Below are positions 1 through 7,759 of a stretch of 23,625 nucleotides of DNA, one piece after another. The translations under genes and the position numbers were made by a program. Position 1 is the stretch's first letter. Each line of letters begins with the position of its first letter. Below the pieces are notes generated by a model that did not search any database, was not told the DNA's origin, and was given only the letters and a program-made list of their open reading frames with translations. The DNA is from Chrysochromulina tobinii (lineage: Eukaryota > Haptophyta > Prymnesiales > Chrysochromulinaceae): NCBI GenBank assembly GCA_001275005.1, contig JWZX01002593.1, positions 1 to 23,625 on the forward strand, in the 5' to 3' direction.

Positions 1-1038
1 GTGGACACGGCGCGCAGCTGGCGGCATAGTGCACCCTCAGCACCTCCAGCCCCCCCTCAACCTCCAGCCCCCCCAGCACCCCCTGCACCCCCACCCCCAG
101 CGCCTCCAGCACCCCCAATACCCCCAGCGCCACCAGCCGCCCTCGTTGCCGCCACGTCGGTGCTTATCAGCGCCGCGGACGCGATGCTCGGGGGCGAGGG
201 CCGGCTGGCGCAACTCGTGGGCGAGGAGAACTTGCCGCTGGCGGCTGCGTTAACGGCTCTCTTGCTCGCGCTACTTCTCGGCGCAATTGGCTGGTGGGCT
301 TTGGGCGACATGTTCGCGGCAGAGGAGGCCAAGGGCAGGAAGCCCGGGCAGAAGAAGTATCGAGTTCAGCAGTCGTCGGCGCTGCCGTCTCGGTCTGCCT
401 CCAAAGGAGTGGTACCGCCCGCGCGTGGACCTGTGCGCATCCGTGAGGAGGAGGCCTCTAGGATCTTTGGTGCTCGGGGCTCGAGAGGTTATCAAATGCT
501 CTCGGACGACCTGCAGTCAGAGCCGCCGCCCCAAAGATCCTTCGATGGACTGGGTACGCTCTCGCGTCGTGCTGAGTCCAACCTATTTCGAGAGGAGGCG
601 GCTTCCATGACGCCCAATATGGCGCATTCCTTCGGCTCGAGCGGACAGGACGCCAGCCAAGCTCGTCAGCCGCTGGCATCACACGCGGCCCCGCCTTACC
701 GTGCGGAGCTGCCAGTCGGCGACGACAACTCGTGCGGCGTGCTCTTCGACATCACGTCCATACCGGTAACTAGCCCCGCGCACCAGGTGGTGGCGCACGC
801 GGTCTACGAGTTGGCCAGGACCAATTATGAGGTGACGCAGGAGGTTGCCAAGGCCAAGTTGGACCTCGAACGCGCCAAGCTCGCGGTCATCACGACCCTT
901 GTCGCGCCCCCTGGCACCCTCCCTGGGGGGCTTGGCCGCCCCGCGGCGCCTCAGAGCCAAGGAGCGGATCGCCTCCCAGCGGGGACTCAGATGAGAGACG
1001 GCCAAGCTAGGCGCGGGAGCTTTACGGCGATGTGGTGA
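1..1038 (+). CDS. Proline-rich single-pass membrane protein, 5'-truncated
   Basis: The reading frame is open at the window edge, so the first visible codon (GTG) is not the start and an N-terminal part is missing. Visible order: a PPAP/APPAPP proline stalk (residues about 10-46), a short linker, one strongly hydrophobic helix (about 77-102, Ala/Leu-rich ending in GWWALG), a basic stop-transfer stretch (KGRKPGQKK), then a polar tail of about 230 residues with a short helix rich in Lys/Glu/Ala near residues 262-300. This suggests a type I or II surface protein with a Pro-rich (hydroxyproline-type) extracellular stalk and a cytosolic tail. No catalytic domain or named family is recognised. A ligand-binding ectodomain could lie upstream of the window. 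The frame ends at TGA 1036-1038. Confidence 0.7.
   Translation: MDTARSWRHSAPSAPPAPPQPPAPPAPPAPPPPAPPAPPIPPAPPAALVAATSVLISAADAMLGGEGRLAQLVGEENLPLAAALTALLLALLLGAIGWWALGDMFAAEEAKGRKPGQKKYRVQQSSALPSRSASKGVVPPARGPVRIREEEASRIFGARGSRGYQMLSDDLQSEPPPQRSFDGLGTLSRRAESNLFREEAASMTPNMAHSFGSSGQDASQARQPLASHAAPPYRAELPVGDDNSCGVLFDITSIPVTSPAHQVVAHAVYELARTNYEVTQEVAKAKLDLERAKLAVITTLVAPPGTLPGGLGRPAAPQSQGADRLPAGTQMRDGQARRGSFTAMW
40..146 (+). repeat. Low-complexity PPAPPAPP-coding repeat
   Basis: CCAGC/CCCCC-type degenerate repeats encode alternating Pro and Ala. The antisense strand is a Gly-rich open frame, which is only a shadow of this repeat. Confidence 0.8.
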
Positions 1039-1329
1039 TCTCGGCACTCGGGCTTATTATCCCGCGCCGAGACTCGTGTTTTCCGTTTTCACTCGACTTT
1101 TCGCTCTTATCCGAGGATCCCGTAAACGTAATAGGTAATTCGGTATTCGCCCTCCCGCGATGCGATGGACGGTTGGAACGATCTCTCATGACGCTCGCGG
1201 TCTCATAGTCCGGTCGTACCAAACAGCTATCGTATCGAGTTCGGGCTGCGGGGGGGCGCGAAAACCGAAATTATATAACGAAACGCTGCGAATCTCACCC
1301 CAGCCCAAAGCGCAACCATTGAAATGCAA
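1039..1329. other. Intergenic, convergent 3' ends
   Basis: This holds the 3' flank of the proline-rich gene and of the GT32 gene on the opposite strand. A short AT-rich patch (AATTATATAACG, about 1267-1278) is the only notable composition change. No coding signal is seen. Confidence 0.5.
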
Positions 1330-2409
1330 TCAACCTGCAGACGATGTGGGGTGCAGTAAATACCTATCCGAACTCGCGTTGTGAAGGTGGAGCCGCTGAT
1401 CTTGCGCGCCCCACAGGTCGAGAGACGAACCCCAATGTGAAGCTCTCGAAGCGTTCGCAACTATGGCGCCTGGAATAGCGACGTATTTGTTGAGCAGCAA
1501 CAGGCGATCGTGTGCCAGCTTGGGCCTGTTTGGCTCGTTCAACCTCACCTGCTCGCATGTTGCCTTGCGTATGCCACTCCAACCCGCCACCTTGCGCTCG
1601 AGAAGTATGCGATAGAAACCCCGCGATGTGCGAAACCCTTCGCCGAGGAAACTCGGATTCGCCGCACTGTCGTTGCGAACGCTCACCAGTCCATTGAATA
1701 ATGGTTTGCAGCCCGACCAAGTCCAATATGAGTATCTGGTACTGCGTATGGTCTGCATCAAGGCAGAGAGAGCCTTTGCCAGAGCAGGCTCACCTGGGCT
1801 TGCGACCATGAAGTGAAAGTTGGTCTGCGCGTGGTAGAGGCTGCCAGAGGTGACAAAGATATCGTCTGGCCGAACGAATGATCGCAAGCTCGCCACTGGC
1901 TCTACATCGGCGTCAGAGTATACGCCCCCGTGAGCCAGGATGAAGGCAGTCCGCCAGAAGTCGCTCTTGATGACGCCGTACGGAATGCTGGTCCAGAGCT
2001 TGTGAGCATCGTGCCATAGGCTATTCGACCTGGAGAAATCACGCAAGAAGCTGTCACACTCCGAATCGTTGTGAACCTTGAGCGAAAACCCTGGGTTGAG
2101 GCCGCTTGCGATCCACGTGCGCTGTAGGAAGCGTGCGGGGTCGTTGCCGGTGAACTCACAATACTTGTTCGTCGGCCACTTATCACACGCAGTGTCTGGG
2201 AGCGTCATGTGGATGTGCTTCGGAATTGCCTCCGGCCAGGGCATCTGAGGGAAACGTGTGTTCATGAGTGCCACCCGACTGTTTTTCAAGCAAAATGCCG
2301 TCGGTTCGCGCATCGTGACGTTCGTGCACACGGTTGGCGCGTGCGATTCGCACGATGTTCGAAACAGTTCAGAGAGAGATAAACGACGGTTTCTTTGCAT
2401 GCAACGCAT
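1330..2409 (-). CDS. GT32 (OCH1-like) glycosyltransferase
   Basis: Predicted glycosyltransferase of the DXD-containing GT32 family, which transfers sugars from nucleotide-sugar donors, usually in the Golgi. The family signature is clear: IPKHIHMT near the N-terminus (the usual IPKxIHQ/xW element), then SDFWRTAFILAHGGVYSDAD with the metal-binding DAD at residues 166-168. Near the C-terminus is HWGSS, matching the conserved His region. ATG at 2409 is chosen because the frame upstream opens only with a TTG codon; ATGs at 2313 and 2265 are alternatives, and a start at 2313 gives 327 aa. No signal anchor is visible, which is unusual for a Golgi enzyme, so a 5' exon carrying one may have been missed. 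It is divergent from the RECQ1 gene. The family call is firm; the acceptor and donor are unknown. Confidence 0.75.
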   Translation of the reverse strand: MRCMQRNRRLSLSELFRTSCESHAPTVCTNVTMREPTAFCLKNSRVALMNTRFPQMPWPEAIPKHIHMTLPDTACDKWPTNKYCEFTGNDPARFLQRTWIASGLNPGFSLKVHNDSECDSFLRDFSRSNSLWHDAHKLWTSIPYGVIKSDFWRTAFILAHGGVYSDADVEPVASLRSFVRPDDIFVTSGSLYHAQTNFHFMVASPGEPALAKALSALMQTIRSTRYSYWTWSGCKPLFNGLVSVRNDSAANPSFLGEGFRTSRGFYRILLERKVAGWSGIRKATCEQVRLNEPNRPKLAHDRLLLLNKYVAIPGAIVANASRASHWGSSLDLWGAQDQRLHLHNASSDRYLLHPTSSAG

Positions 2410-2587
2410 AATAAGTCTCGGAACATGTATGGGCTTTCGTGTAAGCACCCCAAATTTTTTACATATTTGTCGAGGGGCCGCTGGCGCGGCGCACGCGCGC
2501 CTTTTCGGGCGCAAGCGCGTTCACAAGAGCCGCGCGGCGCCGCGCGCGGACGCTTCGCCACACAGGGCGGAAACATCGCGCCCGTCC
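2410..2587. promoter_or_regulatory. Putative bidirectional promoter, GT32 / RECQ1
   Basis: At most 178 bp separates the two divergent starts. It contains an AT-rich block (about 2452-2470, TTTTTTACATATTTG) inside otherwise GC-rich DNA. The position fits a shared core promoter. No specific factor site is claimed. Confidence 0.35.
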
Positions 2588-4804
2588 ATGGAGCCCTCCG
2601 ATGTGGACCCGTCGATCGCCGCGCTCGAGCGCAGCCTCGCACTCAATCGTGCTCGGCAGCGCGACCTGCGAGATGAAGAGGCGGAAATCTGTAGCCAGCT
2701 TCAAGAACTGAGGAGCTCTGCGAAGCAGGCGGCCAAGGACGCGGCCGAGGCGCACCATGTTCTAGTGGACTGGACGGGCACCTTTGAGTGGGATGCGACT
2801 GTGGCCGACTTGCTCAAATCGCGATTCGGCCACGACTCCTTCCGTCCATTGCAACGCGAAGTGATCAACGCAACACTCTCCCGACGAGACACATTTGCGA
2901 TCTTGCCAACCGGTTCGGGCAAGTCGGTAAAGAGCGCGACTCAAACTCATGCTCTCAGCCTTCGGCTGCCTCACACCGCTCGCGTTCTGATAGGCGAGCT
3001 GCAACGATTCTCGCCCATGCAGCTGCTCTTCCAACTCCCGGGCTTGCTTTCTCCGAGCGGTCTGACAGTTGTTGTGAGCCCGCTGGTGAGCCTGATGGTG
3101 GACCAGGTGGCGAGCTTGAGCCAACGCGGCGTGCGGTGCGCCTTGCTTGCGGCTGACCTCACCGACCGCACCCAATCGACGGAAGTACATCACCAGATCG
3201 AGGACCCGGCCACCTCGGGCTTACGATTCCTCTACGTGACGCCCGAGCGCATCGCCAAGTCGAAGATGCTCGTGAGCAAGCTTCAAAAGGCATACCACGG
3301 CAAGATGCTGCTGCGCTTTGCCATCGACGAGGCACATTGCGCGTGTGCGCAGGGCCACGACTTCCGTCCGGACTACCTCTCGCTCGGCACGCTGAGGACG
3401 ACCTTCCCCGAGGTGCCCATTCTCGCCCTCACAGCGACTGCGTCTGAGAGCGTTCGTGCCGACGTCGAGCGATCCCTCCAGATGGACCATTTGAGTGCGC
3501 GCTTTCGTGGGCACTTTGACCGACCGAACATCAAGTACAGCGTGCGCAAGAAGCTGGACGAGGCGGCGCTCCTAGACGAGATGGCTGCCCTCGCGCTGCG
3601 CGACTTCCCGTCGCAGGCGGGCATTGTGTACACTCTTTCGCGCGCGGATGCGGAGAAGGTGGCAGACGGTCTGCAGCGGCGCGGCGTGCGCTGCGCGCCG
3701 TACCACGCTGGCGTAGACGCACTGTCACGCCAGAGCATGCAAGCGGCGTGGCAAAGCGGGCGGATGCAGATCGTGGTGGCAACGATCGCGTTCGGCATGG
3801 GCATTGACAAGCCGGATGTCCGCTTCGTGTTCCACCACAGCATGTCCAAATCTCTCGAAGCTTACTACCAGGAGAGTGGCCGCGCTGGGCGTGATGGCAA
3901 GCCAGCCGAGGCGATCGCCTGGTGGTCGCCGAGCGATTTCTATCGGCTGGCCTCCTTGGCGTGCGATACGTCCGATCGCGCGGCCGCATGGCGAGCCCTC
4001 GTTGGATCTGGTCGCTTCTGCGAGATGAGGCACTGCTGCCGCCGCGAGTGCCTCGCCTCGCTCTTTGGACAGTCGCTGCCGGCTCGGGTGGGAGCCGTGA
4101 GCCTGGGCCAGTGCTGTGATGTGTGTGCCGCGGCGAGCGCCGAGGCAGCGGCACCCTCGGCATCGATCGCGCATCGGAGCACCCTGGAGGAGATGGACGT
4201 GAGTCCGCTTGCGATCGACGCGCTACGCTGCCTCGCCGAGCTCAATGATGCCGCCGCCGCCGAGGGCGTGACCGACGGCGGCGCAGCGCCCGCCAAGCTT
4301 ACCGCTCTGAAGCTCGTGGAAAAGCTCGCCTCGCGGCTGAGGCACGCCGACGCAAAGCTCAGCCGCGAGGCGTTGGAGCACCTCGTGTTGCGTCTTGTGC
4401 TTGCCGATGCGATCCGCGTGCACTTTGCGTTCACGGCTTACTCGATCCTCACGTACCTGTTCACGCGACCATCACTCGCGAGCGCCGTTCTGGGCGACCC
4501 AGGCGCCACTGCGCACTCGGCTGGTCTGCACGCTCTCGCCTGCTCGCTGCCGTCCACCCTACTTCCAATGGCGAAGGCTGCAAAGGCCAACAAGGGAGGC
4601 GGCAAGCGCAAGGCAGCTGCGGCGAGTGACGTGCCGCCACAGTCGCGCAAGCGGGTGCTGCCGGAGAGCGATGGCAGTGACTTTGAGGTGGAGCAGCCGA
4701 TGAAGCAGACAGGCCGAGACGCAGCAGGTGGCATGCCAGCGGGCCGCGGAAGGATTGCATCAGCTGGAGTCGAGGTCGTTATCATTGACGACGACGAAGA
4801 ATAG
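2588..4804 (+). CDS. RECQL: RECQ1-type RecQ DNA helicase (one intron)
   Basis: ATP-dependent 3'-5' DNA helicase for nuclear genome maintenance. Spliced as 2588..2926 joined to 3023..4804 it encodes 706 aa. Order: N-terminal coiled coil (about 5-50) as in RECQ1; motif 0 FRPLQ; Walker A LPTGSGKS (Lys112); motif Ia VVSPLVSLMVDQ; DEAH 215-218; motif III LTATAS; motif V VVATIAFGMGIDKPDVRF; motif VI QESGRAGRDG (about 395-405). The zinc-binding Cys set follows (C446, C451/C452, C456, C477/C478, C481), then the RQC winged helix with LTALKL and FTAYSILTYL, both resembling human RECQ1. The tail is Lys/Ser-rich and ends in an acidic VVIIDDDEE. YVTPERIAKSKM and HHSMSKS also match RECQ1 rather than BLM or WRN. 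ATG 2588 is chosen because the coiled coil begins there; the frame upstream is low-quality and overlaps the divergent gene. Oddity: the aromatic-rich loop lacks its Trp (Gln223). Confidence 0.92.
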   Translation: MEPSDVDPSIAALERSLALNRARQRDLRDEEAEICSQLQELRSSAKQAAKDAAEAHHVLVDWTGTFEWDATVADLLKSRFGHDSFRPLQREVINATLSRRDTFAILPTGSGKSVKSATQTHALSLRLPHTARVLIGELQRFSPMQLLFQLPGLLSPSGLTVVVSPLVSLMVDQVASLSQRGVRCALLAADLTDRTQSTEVHHQIEDPATSGLRFLYVTPERIAKSKMLVSKLQKAYHGKMLLRFAIDEAHCACAQGHDFRPDYLSLGTLRTTFPEVPILALTATASESVRADVERSLQMDHLSARFRGHFDRPNIKYSVRKKLDEAALLDEMAALALRDFPSQAGIVYTLSRADAEKVADGLQRRGVRCAPYHAGVDALSRQSMQAAWQSGRMQIVVATIAFGMGIDKPDVRFVFHHSMSKSLEAYYQESGRAGRDGKPAEAIAWWSPSDFYRLASLACDTSDRAAAWRALVGSGRFCEMRHCCRRECLASLFGQSLPARVGAVSLGQCCDVCAAASAEAAAPSASIAHRSTLEEMDVSPLAIDALRCLAELNDAAAAEGVTDGGAAPAKLTALKLVEKLASRLRHADAKLSREALEHLVLRLVLADAIRVHFAFTAYSILTYLFTRPSLASAVLGDPGATAHSAGLHALACSLPSTLLPMAKAAKANKGGGKRKAAAASDVPPQSRKRVLPESDGSDFEVEQPMKQTGRDAAGGMPAGRGRIASAGVEVVIIDDDEE
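2927..3022 (+). other. Stop-free 96-nt intron in the RECQ1 Walker A region
   Basis: It starts GTAAAG and ends CCCATGCAG. Removing it joins GKS directly to LLFQLPGLLSP, exactly the family pattern (GKSLCYQLPAL in human RECQ1). The 96 nt are a multiple of three with no in-frame stop, so an unspliced transcript stays in frame and gains 32 residues right after the Walker A Ser. Confidence 0.9.
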
Positions 4805-5173
4805 GCAGCGGTCTGAGTCACACAGTTCTCTCCGAGAACTCCTGAGAGCGCGTGCACCGTAAGGAGCAGGGAACACGACTGCTTGACACAGGTCACGACG
4901 ACGGCGACAGCGGGCAGGAGTGCCCGCTCCCTCCGCTCCCTACCACGAGCACTCTCGTCACTGAAGGGTGGTTTAAGAAGGCACTAGTGACTTGAGACGA
5001 TGTTGTTAAACTTAGGTGCACGGAACGGGATATTTCACCTTGACCTAGAAAGGACTTTCTTGCTCCATCGGCAGATTCGTCCAAGGTCACGCTCCTCTGC
5101 TGGCGCGTTTGTGTTTTTGTGAACTGTGAACGTGGTTGGAAGGCGTGAAGAGTAGTTTCGACGTTGTTACGCC
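4805..5173 (+). other. Intergenic, 369 bp
   Basis: This is the 3' flank of the helicase and the 5' flank of the next gene. It is less GC-rich around 4960-5050 and 5100-5165, consistent with promoter or UTR sequence. No coding or RNA-gene signal is seen. Confidence 0.4.
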
Positions 5174-6313
5174 ATGGTGGTGCTCGCGCAAAGCGCGCAG
5201 CTCAACCCCAAGCTGCAGGGCGTCAAATGGCGCTTCCTGAGCGAGGCGGCCCTGAGCTACTCGGTCAAACCGTCAGGCTGGACCGAGGGACCGATGAAGC
5301 GCATCGGCCACCTCGAGAAGGCGCTGGCCTCCACACACGATCTGGAGGCACAGTACCGATCCTTTTTGCAGGAGGTCGCGAGGAGCGACCCGTCGGGCAC
5401 CATCTTCGACGGGGTTGGCCCGGGCTGGGTCGGCATCCGCGGCAGCTACGGCGTTGACAGCACCGGCCTTATGGAGCCCGACGTGATCCCAAGCGATCCG
5501 ATGCCATCAGTCAAGGCGAGCGGCGCCCCCGCAGCCGCCGCCGCTGAGTCAGCAGAGGACGCTGAGGTGGCGCGCGTGCAGGCACTCGGTGGAGATCACG
5601 AGGCGGGGGAGGAGCGCCCCGAGAGCCCCTCGCCCGTTATCATCTGGCGCCATGCCGCCCCCGTAAAGATCGCGACGAACGTGCCCGCCGACCTGCTCGA
5701 AGAGCATGAGATGGCCTCTACCCGCCCCGGCCGGCGGGCTGCCGGCCAGGCGCTGAGCGGCAGCTCGAACGCACTGCACAAGGCGCGTATTGTGCAGCCA
5801 CCCGTGCAACCCATCGACCCGAGGCGCGCGCAGGCGGCGGCGGCGCTCAACAGACGCACGTCCTATGGTGTGTGGTATTTGCCGAAGGACCAGTGGGAGT
5901 CGCGCGCTTTCGACGCCGGCCGTGGCGGGCACGGCGCCAGTTCATTGGGGGGGGCGGGCACGTCTAGCAAGAGCAGCAGCGGCCCCAACGGGGGCTCCTC
6001 TGGGGGCCCCTCGAGCATCGGCACCGGCGCGTCGTCTGGCAGCGTCAGCGCGGGAGGCGCTCACCATGGCGCTTCCACCGACGGAGCCGATCTCGACGAT
6101 CTCGCGGAGCAAATCCCGAAGCTCTACGCCTCTCGCACGTACAAGGACTACCTGCGAGCCCAACACATCACGCGCCTACCCCACTACCTGCAGCGCGTGC
6201 AATCGCCCAAAGAGAGCGCCATGGTGAGCGCCAAGGGTCTGTCCTCGCGCCGTGGCAACATCCCTCTCATAGAGGGCGAGGGGGCCACCGCCGACGGCAC
6301 CGCAAGCCCCTGA
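5174..6313 (+). CDS. Possible FAM47-like protein
   Basis: A 379-residue protein without signal peptide or membrane helix. Three segments look conserved and recall FAM47-family proteins. The N-terminus has a KWRFLSEAALSYS element. Around residue 231 is YGVWYLPKDQW, like the RYGAWYL-P--W motif of FAM47. Near the C-terminus (from about 314) is IPKLYASRTYKDYL followed by RLPHYLQRV, like the family's terminal LYGT-AFKDFL...MPRFL region. Between them are an Ala/Glu-rich linker (about 115-150) and a Ser/Gly-rich linker (about 255-300), probably disordered. FAM47 function is poorly known, so no role is assigned. The start is the first ATG of the frame, with a less GC-rich flank just upstream. The resemblance is from memory of the motif pattern and needs a profile search. 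Confidence 0.6.
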   Translation: MVVLAQSAQLNPKLQGVKWRFLSEAALSYSVKPSGWTEGPMKRIGHLEKALASTHDLEAQYRSFLQEVARSDPSGTIFDGVGPGWVGIRGSYGVDSTGLMEPDVIPSDPMPSVKASGAPAAAAAESAEDAEVARVQALGGDHEAGEERPESPSPVIIWRHAAPVKIATNVPADLLEEHEMASTRPGRRAAGQALSGSSNALHKARIVQPPVQPIDPRRAQAAAALNRRTSYGVWYLPKDQWESRAFDAGRGGHGASSLGGAGTSSKSSSGPNGGSSGGPSSIGTGASSGSVSAGGAHHGASTDGADLDDLAEQIPKLYASRTYKDYLRAQHITRLPHYLQRVQSPKESAMVSAKGLSSRRGNIPLIEGEGATADGTASP

Positions 6314-6690
6314 GCACCCCACGCCCTTCCTCCCCCCTCCCCGCGCGGCGCAGTGCCCTCCGGATCATGCGCGCTGCGAGACCGTTTACACAAATTACGC
6401 CGTCAAGAGATCGCTCCGTGCTCGAGGATGATCCTGCCAGGACGGTACACTCAGGCTGTGTACGGTAGATGATGCTCACCTCTCTGTGTCGTTTCGCCCA
6501 TGCCGAAATCGGCCGGCCAATCTCAAATAACGTATATGTAATATGAAAAGCAATACACCCATCGCGCAGCCGTCCCCGCACCAGCGCTCTGCGAGCCCCC
6601 CGTCGCCCGAGGGCTCGTGCCTCGTGGCGGGAGTAGCTCTACGACCTACGTGTGTGCGAGGGTCCGGCACCGGGACGGCGAGGGTCCAGT
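6314..6690. other. Intergenic, convergent 3' ends
   Basis: This lies between the stop codons of the FAM47-like gene and ClpR. A short AT-rich patch (about 6523-6548) may mark 3'-end formation. No gene is seen. Confidence 0.4.
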
Positions 6691-7584
6691 TCATGCCGGC
6701 ATGGCTCCCAGACCGCCAGGGGTCTGCGGCGGCGAGGCCTCTGGGGCGAATGACCTATCGCCATAACGTTGCCCATCGCCGCCGAAATTGCCCATCTTGG
6801 CGTCAGCGCTGGACTGCTTGTCGGGCCGCTTTGGCGCAAGAATCTGGTCGATCAACCCGTACTGCTTCGCCTCGAGCGCGTCGAGGTAGAAGTTACGCTC
6901 AAAGTCCTTCTTCAACACATCTACTGGACGTTTTGTGAAGGTCGAGAAGCCGTCGATCATGCGCTTCCGGTCGCGCAGCACCTCCTCTACCTCGAGCTTC
7001 ATCTCCGTCGCCTGCATGATGCGCGTCCGCGGGTTGCCCTCTCGATCATATTGCGGGTAAAGGTACGGCTCTTGCAGGACAAAGCGTGCGTTCGGCAGCG
7101 CGTAGCGCTTGCCCGGCGTGCCGCCGGCAACGATGAACGCCGAAATCTGCGCACACATGCCAATGTTGACCGTCTGGATGTCATATGGCATGATGCGCAT
7201 GGTGTCATACAGCGCCAGGCCCGACTTGGCGAGGCCGCCACCACAGTTGCAGTACATGGCGACGGGAGAGTTGGCGTCCTCGCTCTCGAGATACAGCAGA
7301 ACGGCGACCATCTTGTTCGCGATGTCGTCGCTAATGGGGTCCTGCAAGAACATGATGCGCTCGCGGTAGAGGCGGTTGTAGACATCAATCCACTGGGTCA
7401 TCTCCATGCCTGGAAGCTTGATGGGCACCATCGGCCGCTTCGCCATTGAGACCCTGCCCGCGCGGGGATCCGGACGGCGGCCGACCGGTGAGCCCGTCAG
7501 CAGGGCGGTCACGACTGTGATCGTCGAAAGGATCGCCAGCATCTTCGCGCCGTGAACGCGGCCGGCGTGAACCGCTTTCTTCAT
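6691..7584 (-). CDS. Plastid ClpR, catalytically inactive Clp protease subunit
   Basis: A 297-aa ClpP-fold protein of the ClpR class, a structural subunit of the chloroplast Clp protease core. The fold is clear: the NCGGG turn (113-117), GLALYDTM, GTPGKRYALPNARFVLQEP and ALEAKQYGLIDQIL. Aligned with ClpP, the nucleophile Ser (GQAAS) is Gln146 (GMCAQ), the catalytic His (IHQP) is Gln171 (LQEP), and the catalytic Asp (ERDRF) is Asn231 (ERNFY). All three triad residues are therefore lost. The insert after LQEP (about 174-190, Tyr- and Arg-rich) is longer than in ClpP. The N-terminus from ATG 7584 has a basic start then a hydrophobic stretch (15-30) and an Arg/Pro-rich region, fitting a bipartite signal plus transit peptide into a secondary plastid. 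The frame upstream of this ATG is not family-like. The tail after 250 is disordered. Confidence 0.9.
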   Translation of the reverse strand: MKKAVHAGRVHGAKMLAILSTITVVTALLTGSPVGRRPDPRAGRVSMAKRPMVPIKLPGMEMTQWIDVYNRLYRERIMFLQDPISDDIANKMVAVLLYLESEDANSPVAMYCNCGGGLAKSGLALYDTMRIMPYDIQTVNIGMCAQISAFIVAGGTPGKRYALPNARFVLQEPYLYPQYDREGNPRTRIMQATEMKLEVEEVLRDRKRMIDGFSTFTKRPVDVLKKDFERNFYLDALEAKQYGLIDQILAPKRPDKQSSADAKMGNFGGDGQRYGDRSFAPEASPPQTPGGLGAMPA

Positions 7585-7759
7585 TGTGATGTTTTTCTTA
7601 AGGTAGTGTGACTCCACGTGAGAAGACATAAGCACCGGAAATTCACGACGCTTGCACGTCCACATTGCCGACGTCTCGCGCCTGGGCAGCGCACAGGAAT
7701 CCAGGCAGCGCACCGCACCGCGGGCGGCGGGATTGGCCGGCGCGTCGGCAGCGGGCTAA
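7585..7759. promoter_or_regulatory. Putative bidirectional promoter, ClpR / sulfotransferase
   Basis: Only 175 bp separate two divergent ATGs, so both promoters must lie here or overlap the 5' UTRs. There is an AT-rich stretch next to ClpR (7588-7602). No known element is identified. Confidence 0.35.

Noticed and set aside
2258-2587. N-terminal extension of the RECQ1 frame
   Set aside because: The frame opens upstream but overlaps the divergent GT32 gene, and its translation is basic low-quality sequence. The RECQ1 coiled coil starts after ATG 2588.
6769-7449. 226-codon plus-strand frame opposite ClpR
   Set aside because: The minus strand encodes a clear ClpR fold; the plus frame is His/Val/Arg-rich without a family.
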